The notes: generated by a model from the sequence alone, not told the origin. Numbered from the stretch's first letter, positions 18,625 to 26,895 are shown. The stretch is DNA of 64,000 bases from Tannerella sp. (GCA_031285565.1 JAITVY010000102.1:1-64000); one strand, 5' to 3'. Numbers and translations are program-made.

Positions 18625-18984
18625 TTATTCGTCTTTTTCAATGATCTTAATAATTTCTTTCAGTTCGTCGGCAGATATTTTTTCATCTTTGGCGAAAAAA
18701 GAAACCATTTCTTTGTATGAATTCTGAAAATAATCGCGAATGACTCCCGACATAAATTTACGTTTGTATTCGCTTTCGTCGATTAATGGTATGCAAAGGT
18801 TGGTTGTCCCGATGCGACGCATTTTCAGATATTTCTTTCGTTCCAGATTTTTTATGATAGAAGCAAATGTAGTATATGGCATAAGAGGTTTGGGGCTTAA
18901 TTCGTGATAGTCGCGAATGGTACCTTCTCCTTTTTGCCAGACAATGAGCATGACTTCTTCTTCCTGATGCGTTAATTTTTCCAT
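18625..18984 (-). CDS. BlaI/MecI-family transcriptional repressor
   Basis: A 119-residue winged-helix regulator: MEKLTHQEEEVMLIVWQKGEGTIRDYHE, then YTTFASIIKNLERKKYLKMRR (recognition helix and wing, about 38-60) and a C-terminal dimerisation helix region (about 75-119). Members bind palindromic operators as dimers and are inactivated by proteolysis through the partnered M56 protease. The frame is open to a TTG 30 bp further upstream, but that codon lies in the predicted -7 box (19012-19019), so ATG 18984 is chosen. The gene is followed after 11 bp by the M56-TonB fusion. A 15-bp palindrome overlaps its promoter and is the likely autoregulatory operator. Confidence 0.92.
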   Translation of the reverse strand: MEKLTHQEEEVMLIVWQKGEGTIRDYHELSPKPLMPYTTFASIIKNLERKKYLKMRRIGTTNLCIPLIDESEYKRKFMSGVIRDYFQNSYKEMVSFFAKDEKISADELKEIIKIIEKDE

Positions 18985-19010
18985 GATGTTTTTTTTGTTA
19001 CTAGTCAAAC

Positions 19011-19032
19011 GCAAACATACGAATGTTTCGTA
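19011..19032 (-). promoter_or_regulatory. Promoter and candidate BlaI operator
   Basis: On the minus strand TATGTTTG (19012-19019) matches the -7 consensus. Abutting it upstream is the perfect palindrome TACGAAACATTCGTA (19018-19032; 6-bp arms, 3-bp centre), the spacing expected for a repressor that blocks the polymerase. Confidence 0.6.
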
Positions 19033-19123
19033 ATATAAAATTAATCATGGTTTTAAAAGATGTTATTGGCGCGTTAATAAATTGCAAGAGGAATCCGGTA
19101 ATAAGTAACAGCTACTTGTATTT

Positions 19124-19900
19124 TTAAATTCCGAGTCGTTGTTTGAGAGATTGATACCTGGCTGTGCTGATTTTTATTTTTTCACGATTGTGTAGAATGA
19201 GTTGTTGTCGTTCACCGAATTTTTCGATCCGGCTAATGTGGCTTATGTTTACAATATATGAACGATGAATACGAATAAAAAGGTCGGAAGGTAGTATATC
19301 TTCAGTATACTTCATGGTTTGCTCTTTCAGCCAATGTCCTTCGGTTGTATGGATCGAAATGTAATCGCCATCGGCTTGTATATATAGGATCTCATTTATT
19401 GGAATGATTTTTATTTTTTGCCCGTTGCGTACGACTATGCGATCTATGGATTGCCCTGTAGTATGCGCAGTTTTATCTGTTACATTCTCATTTGGTGTTT
19501 CAGAATCCTTAGGCTGGCAGAGCATATAAAATAAACGGAAGATGATAATGAGCAGAAACGTTATAAAAATACGGACCGGTATGGTTGCAACATGGAATGT
19601 CAATAATGATGGCAGGAAAAGGAAAATTCCGAATGTTTCCATTCCTACTATGCATCCGCTTATTAACAGTGAAAGAGCTAATATGAATATGCTGTGATAG
19701 AGTGGATTGTGATGTCTTGGCAAAGCATACTTAAATGTATTCCAGAGCATAACTCCTGTAAGACAAAGAATGCTTCCATAGATAACTGCGTCGGTTATGC
19801 CGTATATTAGCGATTGGCTACCTGTAACGAGAGCATATATTGCAGCCGTTGCAAAACAGACTGCAATATAGCTTTTCATATAATTGTTTAATAGATACAT
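19124..19900 (-). CDS. Membrane-bound LytTR-family transcriptional regulator
   Basis: A 258-residue protein with about four hydrophobic helices in residues 10-130, a short polar linker (about 131-155) and a C-terminal LytTR DNA-binding domain (about 155-258: INEILYIQADGDYISIHTTEG, LFIRIHRSYIVNISHI). It lacks a receiver domain, so the signal presumably comes through the membrane part rather than from a histidine kinase. The gene starts immediately after the stop of the LiaF-like gene (TAA directly followed by ATG), which points to translational coupling and a shared function, probably an envelope-stress or membrane-state sensor. Confidence 0.87.
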   Translation of the reverse strand: MYLLNNYMKSYIAVCFATAAIYALVTGSQSLIYGITDAVIYGSILCLTGVMLWNTFKYALPRHHNPLYHSIFILALSLLISGCIVGMETFGIFLFLPSLLTFHVATIPVRIFITFLLIIIFRLFYMLCQPKDSETPNENVTDKTAHTTGQSIDRIVVRNGQKIKIIPINEILYIQADGDYISIHTTEGHWLKEQTMKYTEDILPSDLFIRIHRSYIVNISHISRIEKFGERQQLILHNREKIKISTARYQSLKQRLGI

Positions 19901-20863
19901 TTATTTGATTTCTATGCCACCGAATGTACATTTTACAACTAATATAAGCTTTCTGCTTTGATCTTTATCTATGTTTTTTATCCTGGAATCGCTTACGCCA
20001 CCCACGAATGATTTGGAACGGACGTCAATATCCCAATTGTCGGGCGCTGAAATTTCGACGCCACCGAATAGGGCATTTATATACAAAAAAGTTTCTCCTT
20101 CAGGAAGTGAAGTATGTCGCAGGTCAAGTTCCATTCCGCCAAAAGTAACATCTATATTCCCGCCTTTAAATTCAGGATCCAGGATTACCTGTTCGGTACC
20201 ACTGAATATAAACTGATAATTGATTTTGCCATCCTGATTCTCCTGTTCATTAGCAACGTACGATTCATTCCAGTGTCCTTTCGAGCTTCTTTTCCTGAAA
20301 TGGGTGGGTCGAATTATGAGTGATGAAAAAATCAGGATACCAAGTAGGATAATACCTGCCGGCCAGTATGTGGAAAGGAATTGTTCGTAAACAAGTGTAT
20401 CAGGATAGATTTTTGAAATCTCGGAAAACAGGAAGAATTTACCAATAGCAGCAAGAATGATTCCCCAGATAAAATGAAATTTACAAATGTGTATAATTCC
20501 GATAATTAATAACAACATTGGCCATGAAAAGAAAACGCTTTTCCATACAGGCGCTAACCATCCGGTATTGAAGCATAATAAAAGTATGCCGGTTCCAATC
20601 AGTAATAAAGCAAATATAACTCCGTTGCCAATTTTGTTGTGTGTGTAGGATTGACTCCCATTATGCCGGCTTACGCTTCGGCTCATCAATGTTGCTCCTG
20701 CTACATATATCAGAATAGATAAAAGGACCATTGAAATAACAAAAAAGGGTGTTGCTGTCGTGAATAAAGTGTTGATTGCCCAGTTGAGCAGAATGCCGCT
20801 GCCAACCATTAATATAATTGCAAAGATTGCGGATATGATTCCTTTGTTTTTAGTTGTACTCAT
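19901..20863 (-). CDS. LiaF-like membrane protein (DUF5668 / cell-wall-active antibiotic response domain)
   Basis: A 320-residue protein. The N-terminal 190 residues hold about six hydrophobic helices in a DUF5668-like arrangement. A linker (about 195-225) leads to a C-terminal beta-helix-like domain with repeated GGxxI/GGxEL motifs (FKGGNIDVTFGGMELDLRHTSL, NALFGGVEISAPDNWDI, CTFGGIEIK), as in LiaF and its relatives. In Bacillus LiaF represses an envelope-stress two-component system. Here the partner is the membrane LytTR protein encoded directly downstream without any gap, so a negative sensor/regulator pair is likely. The gene has its own promoter at 20918-20948. Confidence 0.85.
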   Translation of the reverse strand: MSTTKNKGIISAIFAIILMVGSGILLNWAINTLFTTATPFFVISMVLLSILIYVAGATLMSRSVSRHNGSQSYTHNKIGNGVIFALLLIGTGILLLCFNTGWLAPVWKSVFFSWPMLLLIIGIIHICKFHFIWGIILAAIGKFFLFSEISKIYPDTLVYEQFLSTYWPAGIILLGILIFSSLIIRPTHFRKRSSKGHWNESYVANEQENQDGKINYQFIFSGTEQVILDPEFKGGNIDVTFGGMELDLRHTSLPEGETFLYINALFGGVEISAPDNWDIDVRSKSFVGGVSDSRIKNIDKDQSRKLILVVKCTFGGIEIK

Positions 20864-20917
20864 TTTTGTGTCTTTTTATAAAAGAGTTACGCAGTCTCTT
20901 TTGGATTATTGTTTCTG

Positions 20918-20948
20918 CAAATGTAGGTCAATCAACAGCTTTCTGCAA
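20918..20948 (-). promoter_or_regulatory. Promoter of the LiaF-like/LytTR operon
   Basis: On the minus strand a TTG near the -33 position is followed after about 20 bp by TACATTTG, an exact -7 consensus. Transcription would start about 50 nt before the ATG at 20863. Confidence 0.55.
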
Positions 20949-21081
20949 TGGAAAATCGACCAAATGCATTGAAAATACCGTTCAAATCCGGTATAAAAGA
21001 GACAGAAAAAAGATTCTATATCCGCATTGTAAACCTTTTTGGCCGGATAATTGTTTTATAATTGACCTAATAAATACGATT

Positions 21082-21585
21082 ATGAAAAGAGAAAAAAGCA
21101 TTGAGTTATTAAATTTAGCTGTAAACGAAGAATTATCGGCTGTTCACCAATACATGTATTTCCATTTCCGTTGTGAGGATCAGGGCTATGAGTTATTATC
21201 CCAGATGTTTAAGCGTATCGCAATCCATGAAATGATACATGTGGAGAAGCTGGCAGAACGGATCTTATTCCTGAAAGGTGATATCGATATGGTTCCGTCA
21301 GAGAAAGTAGCAAAACTGGTTGATCCGAAAGATATGTTGGAAAAAGCATATCGCCAGGAAACAGACAGTATAAATAAGTATAATGCATGGGCCAGTGAAT
21401 GCAGTGCGGAATTAGATGCCGCTTCAAAAATATTATTTCAAGGATTAGTGATAGAAGAAGAAATTCATCAGGATCAATTTGAGACGGAATTAGATAACCT
21501 GAAAAAGTTTGGTGATAAGTATTTGGCTTTGCAATCGGTTGAGCGGAGTAAAATTATTGCAAAATCGCCAGGACATAGTGATTGA
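21082..21585 (+). CDS. bfr: Bacterioferritin
   Basis: A 167-residue four-helix ferritin-like protein. The di-iron ferroxidase residues can be placed: E17 in NEELSAVHQYMY, E50 and H53 in HEMIHVEKL, a Glu in RQETDSINKYN, and Glu and His in VIEEEIHQDQFE. M51 sits at the position of the haem-binding Met of bacterioferritin, favouring a haem-containing Bfr over a haem-free ferritin. It oxidises and stores iron as a 24-mer and protects from Fenton chemistry. The frame is open 228 bp further upstream, but that extension (PHCKPFWPDNCFIIDL) is not ferritin-like and overlaps the divergent promoter; ATG 21082 is the family start. The gene ends at a strong terminator. Confidence 0.95.
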   Translation: MKREKSIELLNLAVNEELSAVHQYMYFHFRCEDQGYELLSQMFKRIAIHEMIHVEKLAERILFLKGDIDMVPSEKVAKLVDPKDMLEKAYRQETDSINKYNAWASECSAELDAASKILFQGLVIEEEIHQDQFETELDNLKKFGDKYLALQSVERSKIIAKSPGHSD

Positions 21586-21695
21586 TGTTATTAGAATTGT
21601 TGATACGTTGATATGTGGATTTGTTTGAACGTATTAATGACTAGGTGCATAAATGTAAAATAACGACAAATCTTATTAAGAGCAGCACTAAAAAA

Positions 21696-21731
21696 AGAAA
21701 AGTCCCCTTTTTAAGCTGTTGGGGACTTTTT
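21696..21731. terminator. Bidirectional terminator between bfr and the tandem-DUF1080 gene
   Basis: AAAAGTCCCC (21698-21707) pairs with GGGGACTTTT (21721-21730) around a 13-nt loop, with A- and T-runs at the outer sides. It serves both converging genes. Confidence 0.88.
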
Positions 21732-21736
21732 CTCTT

Positions 21737-23020
21737 TTATAATGTTTTTAAATTCAGGTTCCTCCACAATACTTTAATGCCACCTCCATCATGAATTTGA
21801 AGAGCAATACGTCCTTGTCCGGCACCGATCTTTTCATCCGTCAGGTTGACCATTTCATTGCCGTTCAACCATGTGGTTACATTATTGCCTTGCACTTTGA
21901 TACGTAGTGTATTCCAGTCGCCTACTTTCAGGAATTCTTCTTTTTCATCCGGTATTTGCTCCAACCAACCGCGTCCGTAAGATTCGTATATACCGCCGGT
22001 ATCGTTTCCTTTTGGAGCAACTTCTACCTGCCAGCCATTAACTTTTACGCCTTCTTCGATAAATGAACGAATAAATACGCCTGAATTACCGTCTGCTTCC
22101 TGTTTGAACTCAACAGTCAGATCAAAGTCATCATAATATTCGCGTGTAGCCAGATAGCCGTATTGTTTATCCGGACCGCTTTCGCATACTAATAAACCGT
22201 CCTGTACATACCATAACTCCGTACCATAGGCTTCCCATCCGGTTAGATCAACACCATTGTATAATGCAACTTCTTTGGACTTACGTGGTAATTCACGAAC
22301 TTTAATATTACGGAAAGATGCCGGATATCCATGATCCTGCAAACAGATTACACCTTTTTTGGCTAAACCATATTCCGGTGCATTTTCCCATTTCCCACTA
22401 TTCTTACGTTTATACCAGTCGTCGCTCCATGCCTCGAATTCAAGTATTTTGGCTCCATTCAACCAGTGTTCTACATGTCCGTTGTCAAATATGATTTTCG
22501 AATTGTTCCATTGTCCTGCCGGATTTACCTTCATTACATCTTTATTCGGTAAATACATGGCGTAGTCAACACCCAGTTTTTGCCACTCTTCCAATGGTTC
22601 CGGGAAATTAGGTTCATCAATCAACTGGTATTCGGGACCTGTAACGTAAGGAACCGCAAATTGAGGACGTTCTACAACATGGTATAGCATGCCGCTATTA
22701 CCGCCTTCGGATAGTTTCCAGTCCCATGATAACTCAAAATTTTCGTATTGTTTTTCGGTCACAATATAACCGTCCGAATCACTTCCGGCTCCTTTTGCCT
22801 GTATGCAGCCTTCTACTACATGCCAGGGCTTGGTTAATGAAGTGCCGTTGTAGTCGCGCCATCCGTTCATCGTTTCGCCATCAAACAGCAAAACCCATCC
22901 TTCGGCTGTTTCTTCAGGGGTTAATACGTTTTGTTTTTTCTCTTCACAGGCCGTTAGACCTGCTAATAAGAAGGAGCATGCTACGAGTGTAGAACTCCAT
23001 GATAATTTTGTTCGTTTCAT
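21737..23020 (-). CDS. Tandem DUF1080 lipoprotein (putative 3-keto-glycoside hydrolase)
   Basis: A 427-residue lipoprotein with lipobox GLTAC (Cys about 25) and two DUF1080 domains. The first spans about 40-245 (GWVLLFDGETMNGWRDYNG ... ICLQDHGYPASFRNIKVREL), the second about 250-427 (EVALYNGVDLTGWEAYG ... IALQIHDGGGIKVLWRNLNLKTL). The two repeats are clearly homologous but diverged, so they may differ in substrate or one may only bind. Some DUF1080 proteins cleave glycosides after C3 oxidation by Gfo/Idh/MocA enzymes; one such exported enzyme and a single-domain DUF1080 protein are encoded at 4007-6387. The gene stands alone with a near-perfect promoter at 23051-23081. Confidence 0.87.
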   Translation of the reverse strand: MKRTKLSWSSTLVACSFLLAGLTACEEKKQNVLTPEETAEGWVLLFDGETMNGWRDYNGTSLTKPWHVVEGCIQAKGAGSDSDGYIVTEKQYENFELSWDWKLSEGGNSGMLYHVVERPQFAVPYVTGPEYQLIDEPNFPEPLEEWQKLGVDYAMYLPNKDVMKVNPAGQWNNSKIIFDNGHVEHWLNGAKILEFEAWSDDWYKRKNSGKWENAPEYGLAKKGVICLQDHGYPASFRNIKVRELPRKSKEVALYNGVDLTGWEAYGTELWYVQDGLLVCESGPDKQYGYLATREYYDDFDLTVEFKQEADGNSGVFIRSFIEEGVKVNGWQVEVAPKGNDTGGIYESYGRGWLEQIPDEKEEFLKVGDWNTLRIKVQGNNVTTWLNGNEMVNLTDEKIGAGQGRIALQIHDGGGIKVLWRNLNLKTL

Positions 23021-23050
23021 GTTTATTTATTTAGAAGTTTTTCATAGTTA

Positions 23051-23081
23051 CAAAGATATACCAGATGTTTAAACCGACAAA
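23051..23081 (-). promoter_or_regulatory. Consensus Bacteroidetes promoter for the tandem-DUF1080 gene
   Basis: On the minus strand TTTG (23078-23081), 19 bp, then TATCTTTG (23051-23058): an exact -33/-7 match with ideal spacing. Transcription would start about 25 nt upstream of the ATG at 23020. Confidence 0.75.
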
Positions 23082-23399
23082 TCTTATTATGTTGATTTAT
23101 GTTTTATTTTAAGAACTGTTTAGCTTTTATGTTCTGACTTTTTCTGGTGATAGTTCGATCTGTTTTATCCAAGCTTTTGAAATTCTCTGATTAGTTGTCC
23201 GTTAAAAGGGTTGTAGTCAGATCTCTATGGTGATCAAATTCGAGGTAAATTCGAGACAAATTCGAGGTAAATACCCAAATTACCGAATTCGTGTCGTTTT
23301 TACATAGAATATAGTTCGTTATTAACGACTATTGAATCCCGGGCAAATAGTAGGAACGTTTTAAGTAATGACATGTGAACTGAAATTGAACGCCGTGAT
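23082..23399. other. Intergenic region with an 11-bp triple repeat
   Basis: The spacer between the tandem-DUF1080 promoter and the end of comF. Its only ordered feature is the triple repeat at 23236-23268; the rest shows no ORF with coding character and no hairpin I could support. Confidence 0.5.
23236..23268. repeat. Three tandem 11-bp repeats
   Basis: AAATTCGAGGT, AAATTCGAGAC, AAATTCGAGGT in perfect head-to-tail order, about one helical turn each, then AAATACC. A related GAATTCG occurs 17 bp further on. The spacing suits co-operative protein binding on one face of the DNA; the function is unknown. Confidence 0.7.
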
Positions 23400-24098
23400 C
23401 TATCTGATTTCAACAATTGAAAGTGCAAACAGGCTTATACGAATATCCGGAACATTTGCTAATGTTTCGATGCAAGATAGTGATGTGGCCCCGGTAGTAA
23501 TTACATCATCTATGAGCAGGATATGTTTGTTTTCGAATGATTTGGTATTATGTAATGAAAATATTTTTTCTACATTGAGGTGTCTTTCATAACGTAATTT
23601 GCTGGTTTGGGTGGTTGTATGAATTGTGCGAAATAATATATCCGAAACAATCGGTTTGTTGGTGAATGAGGCTATTCCTTGTGCAATCCATTCTGATTGG
23701 TTGTATCCCCGTTTTCGCTCTTTCTTCGGATGCAATGGGACGGGTACCAGTAAGTCTATATCGTTAAAAAAGTTATCTGTTTGAAGTTCGCTGGCAGCTA
23801 TTCTTCCTAATTGTTTAGCCAATTGTTTGTTATTCCGGTACTTGAATGAATGGATGAGGGATTGCACTTTCCCTTCCTTTTCATAGAGCAGAAAACCGGC
23901 AGCCTTTTGCAATTGGGGAATGCCGGCATAAAGTTTTAATATCGGATTGTCCGGGCGCTTGTGGTAGTTGGCTCGCGGAAGGTCATACAGACAATGCAGA
24001 CAGAGTTGTTGTTCGTGCTCGATCAGGGGTTTTTCACAAAGCAGACATAGATTCGGATAGAACAGGTTTACTAAGTTATTCCATATTGTCTGCTTCAT
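23400..24098 (-). CDS. comF: ComF family phosphoribosyltransferase-like protein
   Basis: A 232-residue ComF/GntX-type protein. The N-terminal zinc-finger cysteines are C18, C21, C33 and C36 (LCLLC ... LCLHC). The phosphoribosyltransferase fold follows, with PVPLHPKKERKRGYNQSEWIA (about 119-139) and the PRPP-binding motif LIDDVITTGAT (195-205). In naturally transformable bacteria ComF helps DNA uptake or processing of incoming single strands; in Bacteroidales its role is not established. Its start overlaps the end of recX by 23 bp, showing an operon prmC-recX-comF and a link with DNA processing. Confidence 0.9.
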   Translation of the reverse strand: MKQTIWNNLVNLFYPNLCLLCEKPLIEHEQQLCLHCLYDLPRANYHKRPDNPILKLYAGIPQLQKAAGFLLYEKEGKVQSLIHSFKYRNNKQLAKQLGRIAASELQTDNFFNDIDLLVPVPLHPKKERKRGYNQSEWIAQGIASFTNKPIVSDILFRTIHTTTQTSKLRYERHLNVEKIFSLHNTKSFENKHILLIDDVITTGATSLSCIETLANVPDIRISLFALSIVEIR

Positions 24099-24567
24099 AG
24101 CTCTCGGTAAACAAGGGTTTCAGGTATTTTAGAATGATGTCGCTTTCAAATCCTCTGCCTGCTGCAAAACGATAGAGTTTATTGAATATATCTTGCCCGG
24201 AACGTCCTTTTGTTGTTCGTTTTTTGCTTATTAATAGTTCGGATAGTATGTCTGCATATTTATTTTCGTCAATATTGTCAATTGCTTCCGCAATCAGAGT
24301 TGGTTTTATTTCTTTTTTCCGCAATTCATAATTGATCCGTACACGTCCCCAGTGGTTAAATAACAGTTTGTCGTTGACGAAACTGCGACAGAAGCGTGCT
24401 TCGTCGATGAATTTCTCTTTTAGTAAATATGATATGATCCGGTCTGCCATATCCGATTGACCACCTGCAGTTGTAATTTTTTTCTTGACATCGGATATGC
24501 AACGTTCTGCAGTGGAACAGTAGGCAGCAGCCAGATGCAGGAGTTCGGATTCGCTTCGTTGTTTCAT
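24076..24567 (-). CDS. recX: Regulatory protein RecX
   Basis: A 163-residue all-helical protein of the RecX family, which binds RecA filaments and modulates recombination. The three-helix repeats are visible (LLHLAAAYCSTAERCISDVKKKI; ISYLLKEKFIDEARFCRSFV; WGRVRINYELRKKEIKPTLI). The length is normal. It lies 60 bp after prmC and overlaps comF by 23 bp. recA is not nearby, as is usual in this phylum. Confidence 0.9.
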   Translation of the reverse strand: MKQRSESELLHLAAAYCSTAERCISDVKKKITTAGGQSDMADRIISYLLKEKFIDEARFCRSFVNDKLLFNHWGRVRINYELRKKEIKPTLIAEAIDNIDENKYADILSELLISKKRTTKGRSGQDIFNKLYRFAAGRGFESDIILKYLKPLFTESYEADNME

Positions 24568-24627
24568 ATATAATAATTGAATAGACTGAATAAATTGAGT
24601 TTACTGAGTTAATTAATTTTATTGAGT

Positions 24628-25476
24628 TTATTTATGTATCGCTTTTATGAACCGGTCTCTGCCACTTAAATCCTGTATCAGCTCCAAATGGTTATAGCCT
24701 TGTTCTTTCAACATCTCAAGTGTAATGGCTCCGCATGCAGTATTAATTTCAAAATAGAGCCTTCCATCTTTTTTTAGCAAGTCACGACCGATATCTGCAA
24801 TCCGGCGGTAAAATAGCAACGGATCATTATCGGGGACGAACAACGCCTGATGAGGTTCGTATAACAGAACATTATCAAGCATGGTTGTTTTTTCGTTTTC
24901 TTTTATATAAGGCGGATTGCTGACAATCAGGTCTAATGAGTGATGTGTAATTCCGGTTGATTTACCTGATAAGATATCAGCTTGTATGAATTCTACTGTA
25001 GCTTTGTTTTGTGTTGCATTTATCCGGGCGGTAGCTATTGCTTTTTCTGAAATGTCGATGGCATGAACGGTGGCATTGGTAAGATGTTTTGCCAGTGAAA
25101 CAGCAATACATCCGCTACCGCTACCAATATCCAATACATGTAAACCGCTCTTTTTTTCGGTTTGTAAAATCATGTGTACTAATTCCTCTGTTTCGGGGCG
25201 GGGAATTAGTACTGAAGGGTTTACTTCAAAATTTAACCCGTAGAATTCTGTTTTTCCAATGATGTATTGGAGTGGCTCCATTTTTTGAAGACGTTTAACA
25301 ATTGTTCGGATTCGTTCTTTATCAAAATGAGATAATTGTGTATCTTTGCGAAGAATTTGCTGTTGAGGTGAGAGATTACATATTTCTTCCAATATCCATC
25401 GGGAAAAGCTATTGATTTCTTCCGTTGGATATAGCTCCTTTAATGATTCCCGTATGAATGTCGTTGTTGCGTTCAT
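24628..25476 (-). CDS. prmC: Peptide chain release factor N5-glutamine methyltransferase
   Basis: About 282 residues from the chosen start. It methylates the Gln of the GGQ motif in release factors RF1 and RF2 using S-adenosylmethionine. An N-terminal helical domain (about 1-85) precedes the methyltransferase fold with motif I VLDIGSGSGCIA (about 114-125) and the catalytic NPPY (187-190, IVSNPPYIKENE). The frame also has an ATG at 25512, only 11 nt from the predicted transcription start. The ATG at 25476 gives the usual family start MNATTTFIRESL and is preferred. First gene of the prmC-recX-comF operon. Confidence 0.93.
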   Translation of the reverse strand: MNATTTFIRESLKELYPTEEINSFSRWILEEICNLSPQQQILRKDTQLSHFDKERIRTIVKRLQKMEPLQYIIGKTEFYGLNFEVNPSVLIPRPETEELVHMILQTEKKSGLHVLDIGSGSGCIAVSLAKHLTNATVHAIDISEKAIATARINATQNKATVEFIQADILSGKSTGITHHSLDLIVSNPPYIKENEKTTMLDNVLLYEPHQALFVPDNDPLLFYRRIADIGRDLLKKDGRLYFEINTACGAITLEMLKEQGYNHLELIQDLSGRDRFIKAIHK

Positions 25477-25528
25477 AGAAAGATCCTGATCTTGTTTTGA
25501 TGCATATAGCATTCAGAATTATACTTTA

Positions 25529-25559
25529 CAAAAGTAAGTAACTGTTAAGAATTTTACAA
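25529..25559 (-). promoter_or_regulatory. Promoter of the prmC operon
   Basis: On the minus strand TTG at 25557-25559, about 20 bp, then TACTTTTG (25529-25536), an exact -7 match. Confidence 0.5.
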
Positions 25560-25830
25560 TAATAAATTTTATAAAGTTAAAGACATATTTTTCGCATTCT
25601 TTTAGGCTCTTTTTCAATCTAATTAGTCGTTTTTCGTGACTCGGCATAATCCAAGCAAGCTTGTCTTCTGCTCTCACTACTTAAAACGTTTGCGCATTTT
25701 CATCCTTGCTTACTTTTAATAGCCCGCTATTATGCAGTAAACAATGATAAAAATCCATCAAAAAATAACTCTAAAATAATTCACGAAAAAATTCCTAACA
25801 GTTACTAAGGCGAAAACAGAATAATACAAA
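25560..25830. other. Divergent prmC/ribD intergenic region
   Basis: It contains dispersed repeat copy B (25613-25690). Between 25691 and ribD I find no exact TAnnTTTG box on the plus strand and no hairpin resembling an FMN riboswitch, which might have been expected before a riboflavin gene. Confidence 0.5.
25613..25690 (-). repeat. Dispersed intergenic repeat, copy B
   Basis: On the minus strand: AACGTTTTAAGTAGTGAGAG, CAGAAG, TTGGATTATGCCGAGTC, CGAAAAACGACTAATTAGA, TTGAA. It matches copy C at 46881-46975 over about 75 bp. Unlike copies A and C it lies upstream of, not within, a predicted transcript. Confidence 0.7.
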
Positions 25831-26895
25831 ATGCAGGTTGACGAAAAATACATGATGCGTTGTCTGGCTTTGGCAAAAGCCGGTGCATGTTCGGTTGCTC
25901 CCAACCCAATGGTTGGTTCCGTAATTGTATATCAGGACCGGATTATCGGAGAAGGTTATCACCAGCGATGCGGTGAAGTGCATGCGGAGGTTAATGCGGT
26001 TGCTTCCGTAAAAGACAAACGTTTACTTAAGGATGCAACTTTATACGTTAATCTGGAACCCTGTTCTCATTATGGTAAGACTCCTCCCTGTGCCGAAATG
26101 ATTATTCGTGAAGGTATTCCGCGGGTGGTTATCGGATCATTGGATCCGTTTCCGGAAGTTTCGGGACGTGGTGTGCGGATGTTGAAGGATGCAGGGGTGG
26201 AAGTAATGGTTGGCGTGATGGAGGAAGAGGCGATGGCTTTGAATCGTTTTTTTATAAAGGCATATACATTACAGCGTCCGTACATAATATTAAAATGGGC
26301 ACAAAGCAGGGATGGTTTTATGGACCGTACACGGTCGGATGGATTTGAACCTCCGGTTCAATTTTCTACTCCTTCTACTTGCCGGAGTCTTCATAAATTA
26401 CGCTCGGAAGTTTCGGCTATTATGGTTGGAACCCGTACGGCTCTTTTAGATAATCCTTCACTTACCGTCAGGCATTGGGTAGGCAGTTCTCCTGTGCGTG
26501 TAGTACTGGATCGTTCTTTGCGTATTCCTGCTTCGCATCATTTACTTGATGGTTCGGTACGTACATTGGTTTTTACGGAACAATCTGCAGAAAACCGAAA
26601 ACAGGTTGATTATATCGGGATTGATTTTTCCGTACCGGTAATTCCACAGGTTTTACGTGTTTTATTTGAGCAAAAATTGAATTCTTTACTGGTAGAAGGT
26701 GGAGCATCATTACATCAAAGTTTTTTAGAAGCCGGATTGTTTGATGAGATACGTATAGAAACTGCTCCGTTTGATTTGTTTGATGGCGTTAAATCTCCTG
26801 ATATTCAGTATTTGTCTACTTGTTCGGAAATGAATGTCTCAATTGAAAAAATAAATAAAAATAATGAAAATACAATTGCACTATATACATGTTAA
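25831..26895 (+). CDS. ribD: Bifunctional riboflavin deaminase/reductase RibD
   Basis: A 354-residue bifunctional enzyme for the second and third steps of riboflavin synthesis: deamination of the pyrimidine intermediate, then NADPH reduction of its ribosyl group. The deaminase domain (about 1-145) shows the zinc site HAEVNA (H51, E53) and PCSHYGKTPPC (C78, C87). The reductase domain (about 150-354) has ILKWAQSRDGFMD and VEGGASLHQSFLEAGLFDE. The length is normal. It is divergent from prmC, a common arrangement in Bacteroidales; no other rib gene is near. Confidence 0.95.
   Translation: MQVDEKYMMRCLALAKAGACSVAPNPMVGSVIVYQDRIIGEGYHQRCGEVHAEVNAVASVKDKRLLKDATLYVNLEPCSHYGKTPPCAEMIIREGIPRVVIGSLDPFPEVSGRGVRMLKDAGVEVMVGVMEEEAMALNRFFIKAYTLQRPYIILKWAQSRDGFMDRTRSDGFEPPVQFSTPSTCRSLHKLRSEVSAIMVGTRTALLDNPSLTVRHWVGSSPVRVVLDRSLRIPASHHLLDGSVRTLVFTEQSAENRKQVDYIGIDFSVPVIPQVLRVLFEQKLNSLLVEGGASLHQSFLEAGLFDEIRIETAPFDLFDGVKSPDIQYLSTCSEMNVSIEKINKNNENTIALYTC

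Noticed and set aside
16916..18984. Beta-lactam resistance regulator pair blaR1-blaI
   Set aside because: The penicillin-binding sensor domain is absent, replaced by carboxypeptidase-regulatory and TonB domains, and no beta-lactamase is nearby.
20854..21081. N-terminal extension of bacterioferritin
   Set aside because: Not ferritin-like and it runs over the divergent LiaF-like promoter; ATG 21082 is the family start.
25691..25830. FMN riboswitch upstream of ribD
   Set aside because: No conserved multi-stem pattern of the RFN element could be found.
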